NCBI GenBank assembly: GCA_947378305.1
Contig: CANCJJ010000008.1
Location: 1 to 64,000 of the forward strand
Source of the DNA: Phenylobacterium aquaticum
GTDB lineage: Bacteria; Pseudomonadota; Alphaproteobacteria; Caulobacterales; Caulobacteraceae
Length of the DNA: 64,000 bases
Direction: 5' to 3'
Of the stretch, positions 27,158-37,279 are shown piece by piece. The position numbers were made by a program, and so were the translations under genes. Position 1 is the stretch's first letter. Every line of letters begins with the position of its first letter. The notes under the pieces were generated by a model, which worked only from the letters and a program-made list of their open reading frames with translations, was not told the origin of the DNA and made no database searches.

Positions 27158-27763
27158 ATGCGCGACTGGCGGCTTGAAGAGGACGAGGACGAGGGCGAAC
27201 CCAAGCCCGACATGCCAATGACGGCCGGGCCGGTTCAGAACGCCCTGTTCAAATCCCGGACGGTACTGATCTTCGGCGAAGTGAACATGCGCATGGCCGA
27301 GCGGGTGACCGCCCAGCTCCTGGCCCTGTCTTCCGCCAGCGATGACGACATCCGCGTGATTATCAATTCCCCGGGTGGCCATGTGGAGAGCGGCGATACC
27401 ATCCACGACGTGATCCGGTTCTGTGGCCCCAAGGTCAAGATGATCGGCACGGGCTGGGTCGCCAGCGCCGGGGTCAGCATCTTCCTGGGCGGCGAGGCTG
27501 AAAACCGCATCTGCCTGCCCAATACCCGGTTCATGCTGCACCAGCCCTCGGGCGGTGTGCGGGGCCAGGCCTCGGACATCCAGATCGAGGCCGAAGAAAT
27601 CGTCAAGATGCGTGAGCGCATGAACCGGATGATCGCGGGCCGGACGGGTCAGACCTACGAAAAAGTTCTGGCCGACACCCAGCGCAATTACTGGATGAGT
27701 GCGGAAGCTGCGGTCAGCTACGGCCTGGTTTCGCGGATCGTACAGCGCGCCGACGAGGTCTAG
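27158..27763 (+). CDS. ClpP-like ATP-dependent Clp protease proteolytic subunit (Asp-to-Asn triad variant)
   Basis: INSPGGHVESGDTIHDVI, GWVASAGVSIFLGG (Ser), RFMLHQPSGG (His), DTQRNYWMSAEAAVSYGLV; Asn at the E. coli Asp171 position. Confidence 0.88.
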   Translation: MRDWRLEEDEDEGEPKPDMPMTAGPVQNALFKSRTVLIFGEVNMRMAERVTAQLLALSSASDDDIRVIINSPGGHVESGDTIHDVIRFCGPKVKMIGTGWVASAGVSIFLGGEAENRICLPNTRFMLHQPSGGVRGQASDIQIEAEEIVKMRERMNRMIAGRTGQTYEKVLADTQRNYWMSAEAAVSYGLVSRIVQRADEV

Positions 27764-27811
27764 AGCCGGCCTGGACGGGTCAGGATCAGGGCTCAGGGGG
27801 AGGATGGCGGC

Positions 27812-28600
27812 ATGCCCAGTTTTATCTCAGGGGGACTCACCCTGGACTATGACGATCTGACCCCGCCTGGCGGGGCAGAGCGAACCTTGATCCTCGTCCA
27901 CGGGTTTGCGTCCAACCGCCTTGAGGGTTGGCGTCGGACCGGCTGGTATACTGCTCTTGAACGCCGTCATATCCGCTGCATTGCCCTCGACCAGCGAGGC
28001 CATGGCCAGAGCGAAAAGCCCCACGATCCGGCAGCCTATAGCCGGCTAGCCATGGCCGGCGATGTTCTGGCCCTGATGGATCATCTGGACATCGGACAGG
28101 CGGATCTCTTTGGCTATTCCATGGGGGCCCGCACGGCCCTTCAGGCCGCCCTGGACGCACCGGGTCGATTTTCCAATCTCATACTCGGGGGGGTTGGCGG
28201 GAGCCTGATCGCCGAGCGCAGCCGTCCACCGGGCAATCCCATGGCCGAAGCCATGCGCGCCGCCGACCCAGACAGCCTGACTGAACCCATGCTCCGGAGT
28301 TTCCGCCATTTCGCCGACGAACAGGGCGAAGACCGCGAAGCCCTGGCCGCGTGCACGGAAGCCTCAAACCCGCCCCTGGATCAGGCGGCCATGGGGAGCC
28401 TGCCCATGCCCGTGCTTATTGTCACTGGCCAGGGCGACAAGGGCGCGGGGGACATTGAAGCCCTGGCCCAGGCCTTTCCTTATGGCAAGGCCGCCATTCT
28501 TGCGGGCTGCGATCACTTTTCGGCCATCCCCCACGGCCTGACCAAGGCCGCCGTCTTCGATTTTCTGGACGGCATAGAGGACGACCCTTGGGGGCGTTAG
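27812..28600 (+). CDS. Alpha/beta hydrolase
   Basis: LILVHGFASNRLEGWR, LDQRGHGQSEKP, LFGYSMGARTAL nucleophile elbow, GCDHFSAI. Confidence 0.9.
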   Translation: MPSFISGGLTLDYDDLTPPGGAERTLILVHGFASNRLEGWRRTGWYTALERRHIRCIALDQRGHGQSEKPHDPAAYSRLAMAGDVLALMDHLDIGQADLFGYSMGARTALQAALDAPGRFSNLILGGVGGSLIAERSRPPGNPMAEAMRAADPDSLTEPMLRSFRHFADEQGEDREALAACTEASNPPLDQAAMGSLPMPVLIVTGQGDKGAGDIEALAQAFPYGKAAILAGCDHFSAIPHGLTKAAVFDFLDGIEDDPWGR

Positions 28601-28628
28601 TCTCTGTTCCGATAGGTGGGAACAGGCC

Positions 28629-29258
28629 CTAGTCGCGCGGGCCCATATTGTAGGGGCCACCCTTGGCCAGCGCGGTTCTATAGGCCGGACGATCCTGGAA
28701 CCGTTTCACCCAGGCCGCCATATTCGGCAAGCTGGCAAGACGGCCGGACATGGCCGCAGCCTCGCCGACAAAGCTCATCTGGACGTCGGCGGCAGAAAAC
28801 GCCCCAATCAGATAATCCCGGCCGGCCAGGGACTGTTCGACATAGCCGAGATGGTTGTCCAGCTCGCTTGTGATCCGGGGCACAAGGGGAGCCGCCGCCT
28901 CGCCCAGTCGGCCCGTATACATGGCCAGCATGATCGGCAGCATGGCCGAGCCTTCGGCATAATGCAGCCACTGCTGATAGGTGTCATAGGCCGGGCTGGA
29001 AGCCTCGGGCTGCAGTCGGCCTCCGCCATGGCGACGAATGATGAAGTCGATGATCGCGCCGGACTCAATGATGGTCTGGTCGCCGTCGACCACCACTGGC
29101 GACTTGCCCAGGGGGTGAATGGCCGCAAGCTCCGGCGGGGCCAGGCGGGTGACGGCATCGCGCTGATGCTGGGCAATCACATAGGGCAGTTCAAGTTCCT
29201 CAAGCAGCCAGAGCACGCGTTGGGACCGGGAATCATTGAGGTGGTGAACGACGAGCAT
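28629..29258 (-). CDS. Glutathione S-transferase family protein
   Basis: VVHHLNDSRSQRVLWLLEELELPY N-terminal thioredoxin-like GST fold; AAIHPLGKSPVVVDGDQTIIESGAIIDFII. Confidence 0.92.
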   Translation of the reverse strand: MLVVHHLNDSRSQRVLWLLEELELPYVIAQHQRDAVTRLAPPELAAIHPLGKSPVVVDGDQTIIESGAIIDFIIRRHGGGRLQPEASSPAYDTYQQWLHYAEGSAMLPIMLAMYTGRLGEAAAPLVPRITSELDNHLGYVEQSLAGRDYLIGAFSAADVQMSFVGEAAAMSGRLASLPNMAAWVKRFQDRPAYRTALAKGGPYNMGPRD

Positions 29259-29399
29259 CAGGGGCCTCCAAGGGACCGTCGCGGGATTGCGAGACCGTCA
29301 GGACAGCATGAAGCGGGGAAGCCGACTAGCCAGATTCTTTTTCCGACCTCTTCAATTTGCCACTGCCCAATTTCACTTTAGGGGCCTAAATCAAGGGTC

Positions 29400-29600
29400 A
29401 TGAACCAGGTCTTCAACATACTGATCCCGCTGTCCCTGATTGGCGTGATCCTCGCCTTGTTTGCGGGGCTCTATGCCCTCTTCCGGGGCGGCGAGTTTGG
29501 TCGGTCCTATTCCAACAAGCTCATGCGCCTGCGGGTCCTGATGCAGGCCATTGCCGTTGCCCTCTTGGTGGCTGCAGTCTGGTGGAAGCATCGCGGATAG
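29400..29600 (+). CDS. Twin-transmembrane / HIG1-domain small membrane protein
   Basis: 66 aa; two TM helices flanking SNKLMRLRVLMQA, characteristic of HIG1-like proteins. Confidence 0.75.
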   Translation: MNQVFNILIPLSLIGVILALFAGLYALFRGGEFGRSYSNKLMRLRVLMQAIAVALLVAAVWWKHRG

Positions 29601-29604
29601 CCTC

Positions 29605-30177
29605 ATGGTGACCCTGAACAGAATCTATACCCGCGCGGGGGATGACGGGACCACACGACTGGCCACAGGGGCACCGGTCAGCAAGTCCAGCCTGCGGGTC
29701 GCGGCCTATGGCGATGTTGACGAAACCAATGCCTGCCTGGGCCTTGCCCGGCTACATACAGGTGGCACGGTGCTCGACCTGATTTTGGCCAGGCTGCAGA
29801 ATGAGCTTTTCGATCTGGGGGCAGACCTGGCCACCCCTCCGGCAGCAGATGAAGCGCCTGGGAGTGCCCTGCGGATTGTCGACAGCCAGGTTGACCGCCT
29901 GGAGTCCGAAATCGATTCCCTGAATGTTGGCCTGCCGCCCCTGACCTCCTTCATCCTGCCCGGCGGGACACCGGCGGCGGCGGCCCTGCATCTGGCACGA
30001 ACCGTCTCCAGACGGGCTGAACGCTCAACGATTGCCCTGGTGGAGTCCGGGGCCTTGGTCGGCGGCCCGGCCCTGCGATACCTGAACCGGCTCTCGGATC
30101 TCTTGTTCGTCGCTGCCCGTGTCGCAAATGACAATGGCAAGGCAGAAGTCTTCTGGCAGTCGGGAGCCACCCGCTAG
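29605..30177 (+). CDS. Cob(I)yrinic acid a,c-diamide adenosyltransferase (PduO type)
   Basis: IYTRAGDDGTTRLATGAPVSKSSLRVAAYGDVDETNACLG, FILPGGTPAAAALHLARTVSRRAER, YLNRLSDLLFVAAR. Confidence 0.93.
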   Translation: MVTLNRIYTRAGDDGTTRLATGAPVSKSSLRVAAYGDVDETNACLGLARLHTGGTVLDLILARLQNELFDLGADLATPPAADEAPGSALRIVDSQVDRLESEIDSLNVGLPPLTSFILPGGTPAAAALHLARTVSRRAERSTIALVESGALVGGPALRYLNRLSDLLFVAARVANDNGKAEVFWQSGATR

Positions 30178-30180
30178 AGC

Positions 30181-30453
30181 CTATTTTTGTGCGGGAATGG
30201 CCGGCGTCTGGGGTGCAGCCCGGGCGGCTTTTGAAGCCTTGTGACTCGCTTCATCAGAAATGACCCGGCCGGTAATGTCGGAGATCAGGATCGGATGGGC
30301 ACAGGTGCGGGTTCGCCAGTCCCACCAATTTCCGGCCTGCTCGCAGGCCTTGCCCGGGGCCAACCAGATAAAATTGACGGCAACAGAAATCGCCGAGGCG
30401 ACCAGAAAAGCACCGAATACCAATATTTTAAGCCGATCGATAACCTTGTGCAT
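30181..30453 (-). CDS. Hypothetical small protein with one N-terminal TM helix
   Basis: 90 aa ORF filling the gap; ILVFGAFLVASAISVAVNFIWLAPGKACEQAGNWWDWRTRTCAHP; no family recognised. Confidence 0.5.
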   Translation of the reverse strand: MHKVIDRLKILVFGAFLVASAISVAVNFIWLAPGKACEQAGNWWDWRTRTCAHPILISDITGRVISDEASHKASKAARAAPQTPAIPAQK

Positions 30454-30609
30454 GGGTCTGAATCCGGTCCAGTTCTAGACAGGCCAGGGCCTGATCGGTG
30501 TAAAAATCATGCAAGACAGACACAGAGGTGGCCTTGCAAAGCGCGCGGGATTGGTTATGCCCCATCGCGTCTAATTTGTTGCAATGCAATTTGAGGCGCA
30601 AGACAAGCC

Positions 30610-31356
30610 ATGAAGGTTCTGGTCCCGGTTAAACGGGTTATCGATTACAACGTGAAGGCACGGGTCAAGGCGGATCAGTCCGGCATTGACCTCGCCAACG
30701 TCAAGATGTCCATGAATCCATTCTGCGAAATCGCGGTGGAAGAAGCCGTGCGGCAGAAGGAAAAGGGGACCATTACAGAAGTGGTTGCCGTCTCTATCGG
30801 CCCGGCTCAGGCCCAGGAAACCCTGCGGACGGCCCTGGCCATGGGGGCTGATCGCGCCATACTGATCCAGACGGACCTGGACCTGGAACCCCTCGCGGTG
30901 GCCAAGGTCCTCGCGGCGGTGATCGCAGAGGAAGCGCCGAACCTGGTTATCATGGGCAAGCAGGCCATTGATGGCGACAACAATGCCACCGGCCAGATGC
31001 TGGCGGCCTTGCTTGACTGGCCTCAGGGAACCTTTGCGTCGGAACTGGAAATTTCCAGCACCTCGGCCAAGGTCATCCGGGAAGTCGATGGCGGTCTCCA
31101 GACCCTGGAAGTCGCCCTGCCCGCCGTCATCACGGCGGACCTGCGGCTCAATGAGCCCCGTTATGCCTCCCTGCCCAACATCATGAAGGCCAAGAAAAAG
31201 CCGCTGGATATCAAGGAAGCCGCCAGCCTCGGCGTCGACCTGGCCCCGCGCCTTAAGGTCCTGAAGGTTGCTGAGCCTGCGAAGCGCACGGCCGGAATCA
31301 AGGTCGAGACCGCAGGCGATCTCGTCACCAATCTCAAGACTGCGGGGGTTTTCTGA
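30610..31356 (+). CDS. etfB: Electron transfer flavoprotein subunit beta
   Basis: [59 protein letters not shown]. Confidence 0.96.
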   Translation: MKVLVPVKRVIDYNVKARVKADQSGIDLANVKMSMNPFCEIAVEEAVRQKEKGTITEVVAVSIGPAQAQETLRTALAMGADRAILIQTDLDLEPLAVAKVLAAVIAEEAPNLVIMGKQAIDGDNNATGQMLAALLDWPQGTFASELEISSTSAKVIREVDGGLQTLEVALPAVITADLRLNEPRYASLPNIMKAKKKPLDIKEAASLGVDLAPRLKVLKVAEPAKRTAGIKVETAGDLVTNLKTAGVF

Positions 31357-32300
31357 TGGCTGTTCTGGTTTTCGCCGATCACGACAATGCGTCGCTGAAA
31401 GACGGCACCCACAAGACGGTGACGGCTGCCCTTGCCCTGTCACCGGATGTCGACATCCTGGTCGCGGGCCAGGGGGCGAAGGCGGTGGCTGACGCCGCAG
31501 CCAAGATTACAGGCGTACGCAAGGTTCTGCTGGCTGAAAGTGATTCCCTGGGTCAAGGCCTGGCTGAGGCCGTGACCGCCCTCGTCGTGCCCCTGATGTC
31601 GGGCTATGACGCCCTGCTGACGCCAGCGACCTCTCAGGGCAAGAATTTCAGCCCCCGGATTGCGGCCAAGCTGGACGTCGCCCAGATCTCTGAAATCGTT
31701 GAAGTCGTCAGCGCCTCGACCTTTGTCCGGCCGATCTATGCCGGCAATGCGCTTGAGACGGTTGAGTCCGCCGACAGCAAGAAGATCATCACGGTACGCC
31801 CCACGGCCTTTAAGGCCGCCGCAGAGGGCGGCTCGGCTTCGGTCGAGACGATCGATGCCGGGGCTGGCGCAGGAAAGACCCACTTTGTGGATCAGAAGCT
31901 GGTCAAGTCGGCGCGTCCCGAATTGACCGGGGCCAAGATCGTCGTCTCCGGCGGTCGGGCCATGGGCTCGGCGGAAGAATTCCAGCGGGTGATTGAACCC
32001 CTGGCGGACAAGCTCGGGGCCGCCGTCGGAGCCAGCCGCGCCGCGGTCGATGCCGGCTATGCGCCGAATGACTATCAGGTCGGTCAAACCGGCAAGGTGG
32101 TCGCGCCGGAGCTTTATATTGCCGTCGGGATTTCCGGCGCGATTCAGCACCTCGCAGGCATGAAGGACTCCAAGATCATCGTGGCCATCAACAAGGATGG
32201 CGATGCGCCGATCTTCCAGGTCGCCGACTTCGGCCTGGTGGCAGATTACAAGTCTGCGGTTCCAGACCTTATGACGGCCCTGAACGCCGCCGGCGTCTGA
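31356..32300 (+). CDS. etfA: Electron transfer flavoprotein subunit alpha
   Basis: [77 protein letters not shown] signature; overlaps etfB by 1 nt. Confidence 0.97.
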   Translation: MAVLVFADHDNASLKDGTHKTVTAALALSPDVDILVAGQGAKAVADAAAKITGVRKVLLAESDSLGQGLAEAVTALVVPLMSGYDALLTPATSQGKNFSPRIAAKLDVAQISEIVEVVSASTFVRPIYAGNALETVESADSKKIITVRPTAFKAAAEGGSASVETIDAGAGAGKTHFVDQKLVKSARPELTGAKIVVSGGRAMGSAEEFQRVIEPLADKLGAAVGASRAAVDAGYAPNDYQVGQTGKVVAPELYIAVGISGAIQHLAGMKDSKIIVAINKDGDAPIFQVADFGLVADYKSAVPDLMTALNAAGV

Positions 32301-32328
32301 CAGGGCCGGAAACGGACAATGAATGGAA

Positions 32329-32358
32329 GGGGCAGACTCAGGTCTGCCCCTTTTTCTT
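32329..32358 (+). terminator. Rho-independent terminator after etfBA
   Basis: GGGGCAGAC-TCAG-GTCTGCCCC-TTTTTCTTT. Confidence 0.85.
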
Positions 32359-32478
32359 TGTCTGCACCCCAAGGATTTCGCTGCGTCGCAGCAATTCTCT
32401 TTTGGTGCGCCGCAAAGGCCATGTAAGATAATCGTCATAAAGGCCCGAGACGGGTAGCGGACAATAGGCGAGTTCGAC

Positions 32479-33357
32479 ATGGCGAGTATCAAGACAGTCG
32501 GCATTATCGGTGCAGGCCAGATGGGATCGGGCATTGCCCATGTGGTCGCCCTCGGCGGTTATGACGTCTTTTTGCATGACGTGAGCCCTGACCGGGTGAG
32601 TGCGTCGCTGAAACAAATCGAGCGGAACATGTCGCGCCAGGTGGTCCGCGGGATCATCGATCAGGCGGCCATGGACCAGGGCATAAAGCGGATCAAACCG
32701 GCACCGGAGCTCAAGGACATTGGGGCCACAGACCTCGCCATTGAAGCCGCCACCGAGGACGAAGAGGTCAAGAAATCCATTTTCCGCGCCCTGACGCCCT
32801 TCCTGGGGTCAGACACCCTGCTGGCCTCGAATACCTCTTCGATTTCGATTACCCGGCTGGCCTCGATCTCCGACCGGCCGGAGCGGTTCATTGGCCTGCA
32901 CTTCATGAACCCCGTGCCCCTCATGAACCTGGTCGAGATCATTCGGGGAATTGCGACCGACGCGCCGACCTATGAAACCGCGGTCAATTTTGCCAAGTCC
33001 CTGGGCAAGACCACCGCCAATGCCGAAGACTTCCCGGCCTTTATCGTCAACCGGGTCCTGGTCCCCATGATCAATGAGGCTATCTACACCCTCTATGAAG
33101 GCGTGGGCACGGTCGAGGCCATCGATACGGCGCTCAAGCTGGGGGCCAACCACCCCATGGGACCGCTCGAGCTGGGGGACTTCATTGGCCTGGATACCGT
33201 CCTGTCCATCATGAATGTCCTGCATGACGGTTTGGCAGACTCGAAATACCGCCCCTGTCCCCTGCTGACAAAATATGTCGAAGCTGGCTGGCTTGGCCGC
33301 AAGACCGGACGGGGCTTCTATGACTATCGCGGCGAGCATCCCGTCCCGACCCGCTAG
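32479..33357 (+). CDS. 3-hydroxybutyryl-CoA dehydrogenase
   Basis: [76 protein letters not shown]. Confidence 0.95.
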   Translation: MASIKTVGIIGAGQMGSGIAHVVALGGYDVFLHDVSPDRVSASLKQIERNMSRQVVRGIIDQAAMDQGIKRIKPAPELKDIGATDLAIEAATEDEEVKKSIFRALTPFLGSDTLLASNTSSISITRLASISDRPERFIGLHFMNPVPLMNLVEIIRGIATDAPTYETAVNFAKSLGKTTANAEDFPAFIVNRVLVPMINEAIYTLYEGVGTVEAIDTALKLGANHPMGPLELGDFIGLDTVLSIMNVLHDGLADSKYRPCPLLTKYVEAGWLGRKTGRGFYDYRGEHPVPTR

Positions 33358-33454
33358 GAGCCTTTTTCCGGCCAATAGCCCTCAACGCATATAAAGGTTC
33401 GACTTAGGGTTAACGAATAGTCGATAATCGAAGGCGATTCGTCATGGCAGGATT

Positions 33455-34723
33455 ATGCGTCGCGCCACATCGCTCTTACTTACAGGCAGCTATTTCACGC
33501 TGGCACTGACATTCGCCATCCTTCTGTGGCGCAATGGGGGTGGCTGGGGTGCGGGTGTGGCGGCCCTTGCAGGTGGCCTGGCGCTTTGCTTCACCTTCCA
33601 CGCCCTGATCAGCGGCGTTCTCTCCAAGACTGAACTTCAGCGCGAAGTTGAAGTCCTGCGCGATGCCCATCGTATATTGATGGTCCAGATCCAGCAGGTT
33701 GACGACCGCATGACCCAGGTGCTGGACCGTGTGGTGGAGGATGCCCAGCGCCGCAGTGACGACGTCAGCGGTGAAATTCACAGGCTGGAAGACATGGTTC
33801 ATCGCATGGGCCAGACCCTCGAAGACCGGTTCACGCCGACAAGCCACCGTCATCGCCCTGAAGCTGCACCTCTGCGCCGCCAATCAGCCGTCCTGCTGGA
33901 CACGGTTCGCGAAGCCCTGGCGGAAAACCGGGTCGACCTCTACCTCCAGCCCATTGTCAGCCTGCCCCAGCGCCGGACTGCCTTCTATGAGGGCTTCTCG
34001 CGACTCCGGGACGAGAGCGGGCGCATCATTATGCCGGCCGAGTTCATGGCCATAGCCGAGCCCGAAGGCCTGATGTCGGCCGTCGACAATCTCCTGCTGT
34101 TCCGTTGCGTGCAGATTGTTCGCAGGCTTGCCAAGACCGACAAGAAGATCGGCATATTCTGCAATATTTCCATGACCAGCCTGGGGGATGAACGCTTCTT
34201 CCCCCAGTTCCTTGACCTGTTGTCGGACAATAAGGACCTGGCCGGAGCCCTGATCTTCGAACTCGGTCAGGCCGCCTATGAAGGTCGTGGGGCCACCGAG
34301 GCCCGCAATATGGGCAAGCTGGCGGACCTGGGCTTCCGCTTCAGCCTGGACAAGATCACCGACCTGGATCTGGATTTCCAGGATCTGGCGAGGTCGGACA
34401 TCAAATTCCTCAAGGTCAGCGCCCAGGTCATGCACGATCTGATGGCAGAGACCCAGGATGGACCGGTCATGCGGTTTTTGCCGGACCTGGCAGCCCAGGA
34501 CTATTCGGCCCTAGCAGGTCGCTATGGCATCGAAATGATTGTTGAAAAGGTCGAGAGTGAGCGCCAGGTGGTCGATAGTCTGGAGCTCGACATCACCTAT
34601 GGTCAGGGCCATCTCTTCGGTGAACCCCGGGCAATTCGCGATACCATCCTGGCCAAGACCGATCCGCCGACGACCTTCCTGCGGGATCGGATTCGGGAAC
34701 AACGGACCATGGCGCGAGCCTGA
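33455..34723 (+). CDS. tipF: Membrane-anchored coiled-coil EAL-domain protein, TipF-like (degenerate EAL)
   Basis: Two N-terminal TM segments, coiled coil (QREVEVLRDAHRILMVQIQQVDDRMTQVLDRVVEDAQRR), C-terminal EAL-like domain with YEGFSRLRD in place of EAL; locus context. Confidence 0.75.
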   Translation: MRRATSLLLTGSYFTLALTFAILLWRNGGGWGAGVAALAGGLALCFTFHALISGVLSKTELQREVEVLRDAHRILMVQIQQVDDRMTQVLDRVVEDAQRRSDDVSGEIHRLEDMVHRMGQTLEDRFTPTSHRHRPEAAPLRRQSAVLLDTVREALAENRVDLYLQPIVSLPQRRTAFYEGFSRLRDESGRIIMPAEFMAIAEPEGLMSAVDNLLLFRCVQIVRRLAKTDKKIGIFCNISMTSLGDERFFPQFLDLLSDNKDLAGALIFELGQAAYEGRGATEARNMGKLADLGFRFSLDKITDLDLDFQDLARSDIKFLKVSAQVMHDLMAETQDGPVMRFLPDLAAQDYSALAGRYGIEMIVEKVESERQVVDSLELDITYGQGHLFGEPRAIRDTILAKTDPPTTFLRDRIREQRTMARA

Positions 34724-34774
34724 TCGAGATCGCCTGTTGACCCGGGGCGGCCCTGCGTCTACCGCCGCCTGATC

Positions 34775-35638
34775 ATGACCCAACCCAATCTGATTTCCGG
34801 CCTGTCTGACCTCGTCGATCGCTATGACGTCATCCTGTCTGATGTCTGGGGCGTCATCCACAATGGGCGGGAGAGCTTCCCGGGGGCCTGTTCCGCCCTG
34901 GCGCAGTGGGGGCAAGCCTCCGGGCCTGTCGTCCTGATTTCCAACGCCCCGCGCCCCGCCCATGCGGTCATGCCCCAGCTGGATGACCTGCGGGTTCCCC
35001 GCCCGACCTGGCAGGATTTTGTGACCTCTGGCGATGCCACCCGCGTTCTGCTTGGTCAAAGGGCACCTGGCCCGGCCTGGGCCATTGGTCCGGACCGCGA
35101 TGTCAGCCTTTATGAAGGCCTCGACCTCACCTTTGCCGGCCCCGAAGACTCGGCCTTCATTTCCGTGACAGGGCCATATGATGACGAGGTCGACAGCCCG
35201 GAAGACTATCGCGACCGCTTCAAGATCGCCCTGGCGCGAGACCTGCCCATGATCTGCGCCAATCCGGATATCGTGGTTCAGAGGGGCGACAAGCTGATCT
35301 ATTGCGGCGGTGCCCTCGCCCAGCTGTTTGAGCAGATGGGGGGCCGGGTCCTCATGGCTGGAAAGCCCCATGCCCCCATTTACGACCTGTCCCTGTCCAA
35401 GGCCGAATACCACCTAGGCCGAAAACTCGACCGGTCCCGGGTGCTTTGCATTGGCGACGGGATTGCCACCGATGTGAGGGGAGCCAATCAGCAGGGTCTG
35501 GACGTCCTGTTCATTGCCAGCGGCATTCATGGTGCGGAGACCATTGGTCCAAAGGGACTCGACGCCCCGGCTGTCGGCAAGCTGCTTGAGACAGCCGGGG
35601 CGCATGCGCGCTATGCCATGGCCGACCTGGTCTGGTAG
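34775..35638 (+). CDS. HAD-type hydrolase (TIGR01459-like)
   Basis: YDVILSDVWGVIHNGRESFPGA, VVLISNAPRP, GKPHAPIYDLSL, RVLCIGDGIATDVRGANQQGLDVLFIASGIH. Confidence 0.9.
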   Translation: MTQPNLISGLSDLVDRYDVILSDVWGVIHNGRESFPGACSALAQWGQASGPVVLISNAPRPAHAVMPQLDDLRVPRPTWQDFVTSGDATRVLLGQRAPGPAWAIGPDRDVSLYEGLDLTFAGPEDSAFISVTGPYDDEVDSPEDYRDRFKIALARDLPMICANPDIVVQRGDKLIYCGGALAQLFEQMGGRVLMAGKPHAPIYDLSLSKAEYHLGRKLDRSRVLCIGDGIATDVRGANQQGLDVLFIASGIHGAETIGPKGLDAPAVGKLLETAGAHARYAMADLVW

Positions 35639-35713
35639 GTTTTCCCCTGAAGTCAGCGGCCCGCAGGATCGAATGACGAGGGGTTCGGCTTCGCCTGGAG
35701 CAAAAACCCGGAT

Positions 35714-36178
35714 ATGAGCGACGACGACGCATTGGGGGACGAGGTGTCTGGACTGTTTTTCGAAGATTTGAAGCTTGGCCAGATTGCTGAACGCACCTGG
35801 ACCGTAAGCTCGGCTGTGATCGCGGCCTTTGCCGAGGTCTCAGGGGACACGAATCCGGTTCATCTGGATGATGCCTTCGCCGAAGGCACCAGTTTCAAGG
35901 GCCGGATTGCCCACGGCATGCTGGCGGCCTCTTATATTTCGGCCGTGATCGGGACCCAGTTGCCCGGCCCGGGCTCGATCTATTTGTCCCAGTCCCTCCG
36001 CTTCAAGCGACCTGTACGTCCGGGCGACGAAGTCACGGCCCAGGTCACCATCGAAGCTCTCGATTCGGAACGGGGTCAGGTCAGCCTGACGACCACCTGC
36101 CTTGTCAGGGGAAAAGCAGTCGTCGAAGGCGAGGCTCTGATCATGGTGCCGAAAAAACCTTCGGACCAGGCTGGCTGA
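35714..36178 (+). CDS. MaoC-family dehydratase ((R)-specific enoyl-CoA hydratase-like)
   Basis: FAEVSGDTNPVHLDDAFAEGTSFKGRIAHGMLAASYISAVIGTQLPGPGSIYLSQSLRFKRPVRPGDEV. Confidence 0.92.
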   Translation: MSDDDALGDEVSGLFFEDLKLGQIAERTWTVSSAVIAAFAEVSGDTNPVHLDDAFAEGTSFKGRIAHGMLAASYISAVIGTQLPGPGSIYLSQSLRFKRPVRPGDEVTAQVTIEALDSERGQVSLTTTCLVRGKAVVEGEALIMVPKKPSDQAG

Positions 36179-36183
36179 CACCG

Positions 36184-37119
36184 ATGAAGATTGTGCGTGA
36201 GTGGAAATCCCTGCCTCCATCCGACCGCGGCGCTGCCGTGGCCCTTGGGAATTTCGACGGCGTGCACATGGGCCACCGCGCGGTGATCAACCTCGCTGCA
36301 CAAGCTGCCAAGACCCAGAACATTCCCTTGGGCGTCATCAGTTTCGCCCCTCATCCACGACGCATTTTCCAGCCAGACGCCCCGGCCTTTCAGCTCATGA
36401 GCCCCGACCAGTTGGCCCGCGCCCTGGCCCGGCTTGGCGTGGATATTTTCTATGTCCTGCCCTTTGACAGCGAAATGCGGAACCTCTCTGACCTGGATTT
36501 TGCCGACGAGGTTCTGCATGAGGGCCTGGGCGTTCGCCATGTGGCCGTGGGATTTGACATTTCCTTCGGCAAGGGCCGGACCGGCAGTCCTGAAAGCATG
36601 AAGCGCTATGGGGCCGAATTCGGGTTTGGCGTCTCGGTGGCCGAGGCTGTCGGCTCTGGGGGCGAAAAATATTCCTCCACAGGCGTTCGACAGGCCCTTC
36701 GCGACGGCCGCCCCCAGGATGCCGCCCGCATTCTGGGCCAGGGCTTTGCTCTGGAAGGCATGGTGGAACACGGCCGAAAGCTCGGCCGGACGCTTGGCTA
36801 TCCGACAGCCAATGTGGCGCTTGGGGATTATGTCGTTCCGCGTTTTGGCGTTTATGCCACCCGAACCCGGCTTCCCGACGGGCGCATATTGCCTGGCGTT
36901 GCCAATATCGGGGTCAATCCCACGGTCGACGGGGTGATTGCCCCGCGTCTGGAAGTCTGGCTCTTCGACTTCGACGAGGACATTTACGATCAGGTGATCG
37001 AGACCGAGCTGGTCGCCTTCCTGAGGGACGAAGCCAGGTTCGACTCCCTGGAGGCCATGACGGAACAGATCATGGGGGATGCCCAACAGGCCCGGCAATT
37101 GCTGCTGGGCCAGAGCTAG
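36184..37119 (+). CDS. ribF: Bifunctional riboflavin kinase / FAD synthetase
   Basis: ALGNFDGVHMGHRAVI, YSSTGVRQALRDG, GRTLGYPTANVAL, GVANIGVNPTVDG, LEVWLFDFDEDIYDQ. Confidence 0.96.
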   Translation: MKIVREWKSLPPSDRGAAVALGNFDGVHMGHRAVINLAAQAAKTQNIPLGVISFAPHPRRIFQPDAPAFQLMSPDQLARALARLGVDIFYVLPFDSEMRNLSDLDFADEVLHEGLGVRHVAVGFDISFGKGRTGSPESMKRYGAEFGFGVSVAEAVGSGGEKYSSTGVRQALRDGRPQDAARILGQGFALEGMVEHGRKLGRTLGYPTANVALGDYVVPRFGVYATRTRLPDGRILPGVANIGVNPTVDGVIAPRLEVWLFDFDEDIYDQVIETELVAFLRDEARFDSLEAMTEQIMGDAQQARQLLLGQS

Positions 37120-37279
37120 GCCAGTGCTTGGGTTCCGCAATCCAGTCTGCTAAAGCCATAGCATGTTTAAGGTTCGGACGGTTTCGCGAATTATCCGCCC
37201 GGCGTGATGCGGCCGGAAGGTTTCCAGCGCACGCCGGGTTTGCACCATCCCATTGTCCGAATATCCATTGGAAAGTCTC

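Noticed and set aside
33400-33454. CtrA full site (TTAA-N7-TTAA) upstream of the TipF-like gene
   Set aside because: Only one TTAA half-site (TTAACGAATAG) is present; the second half does not match.
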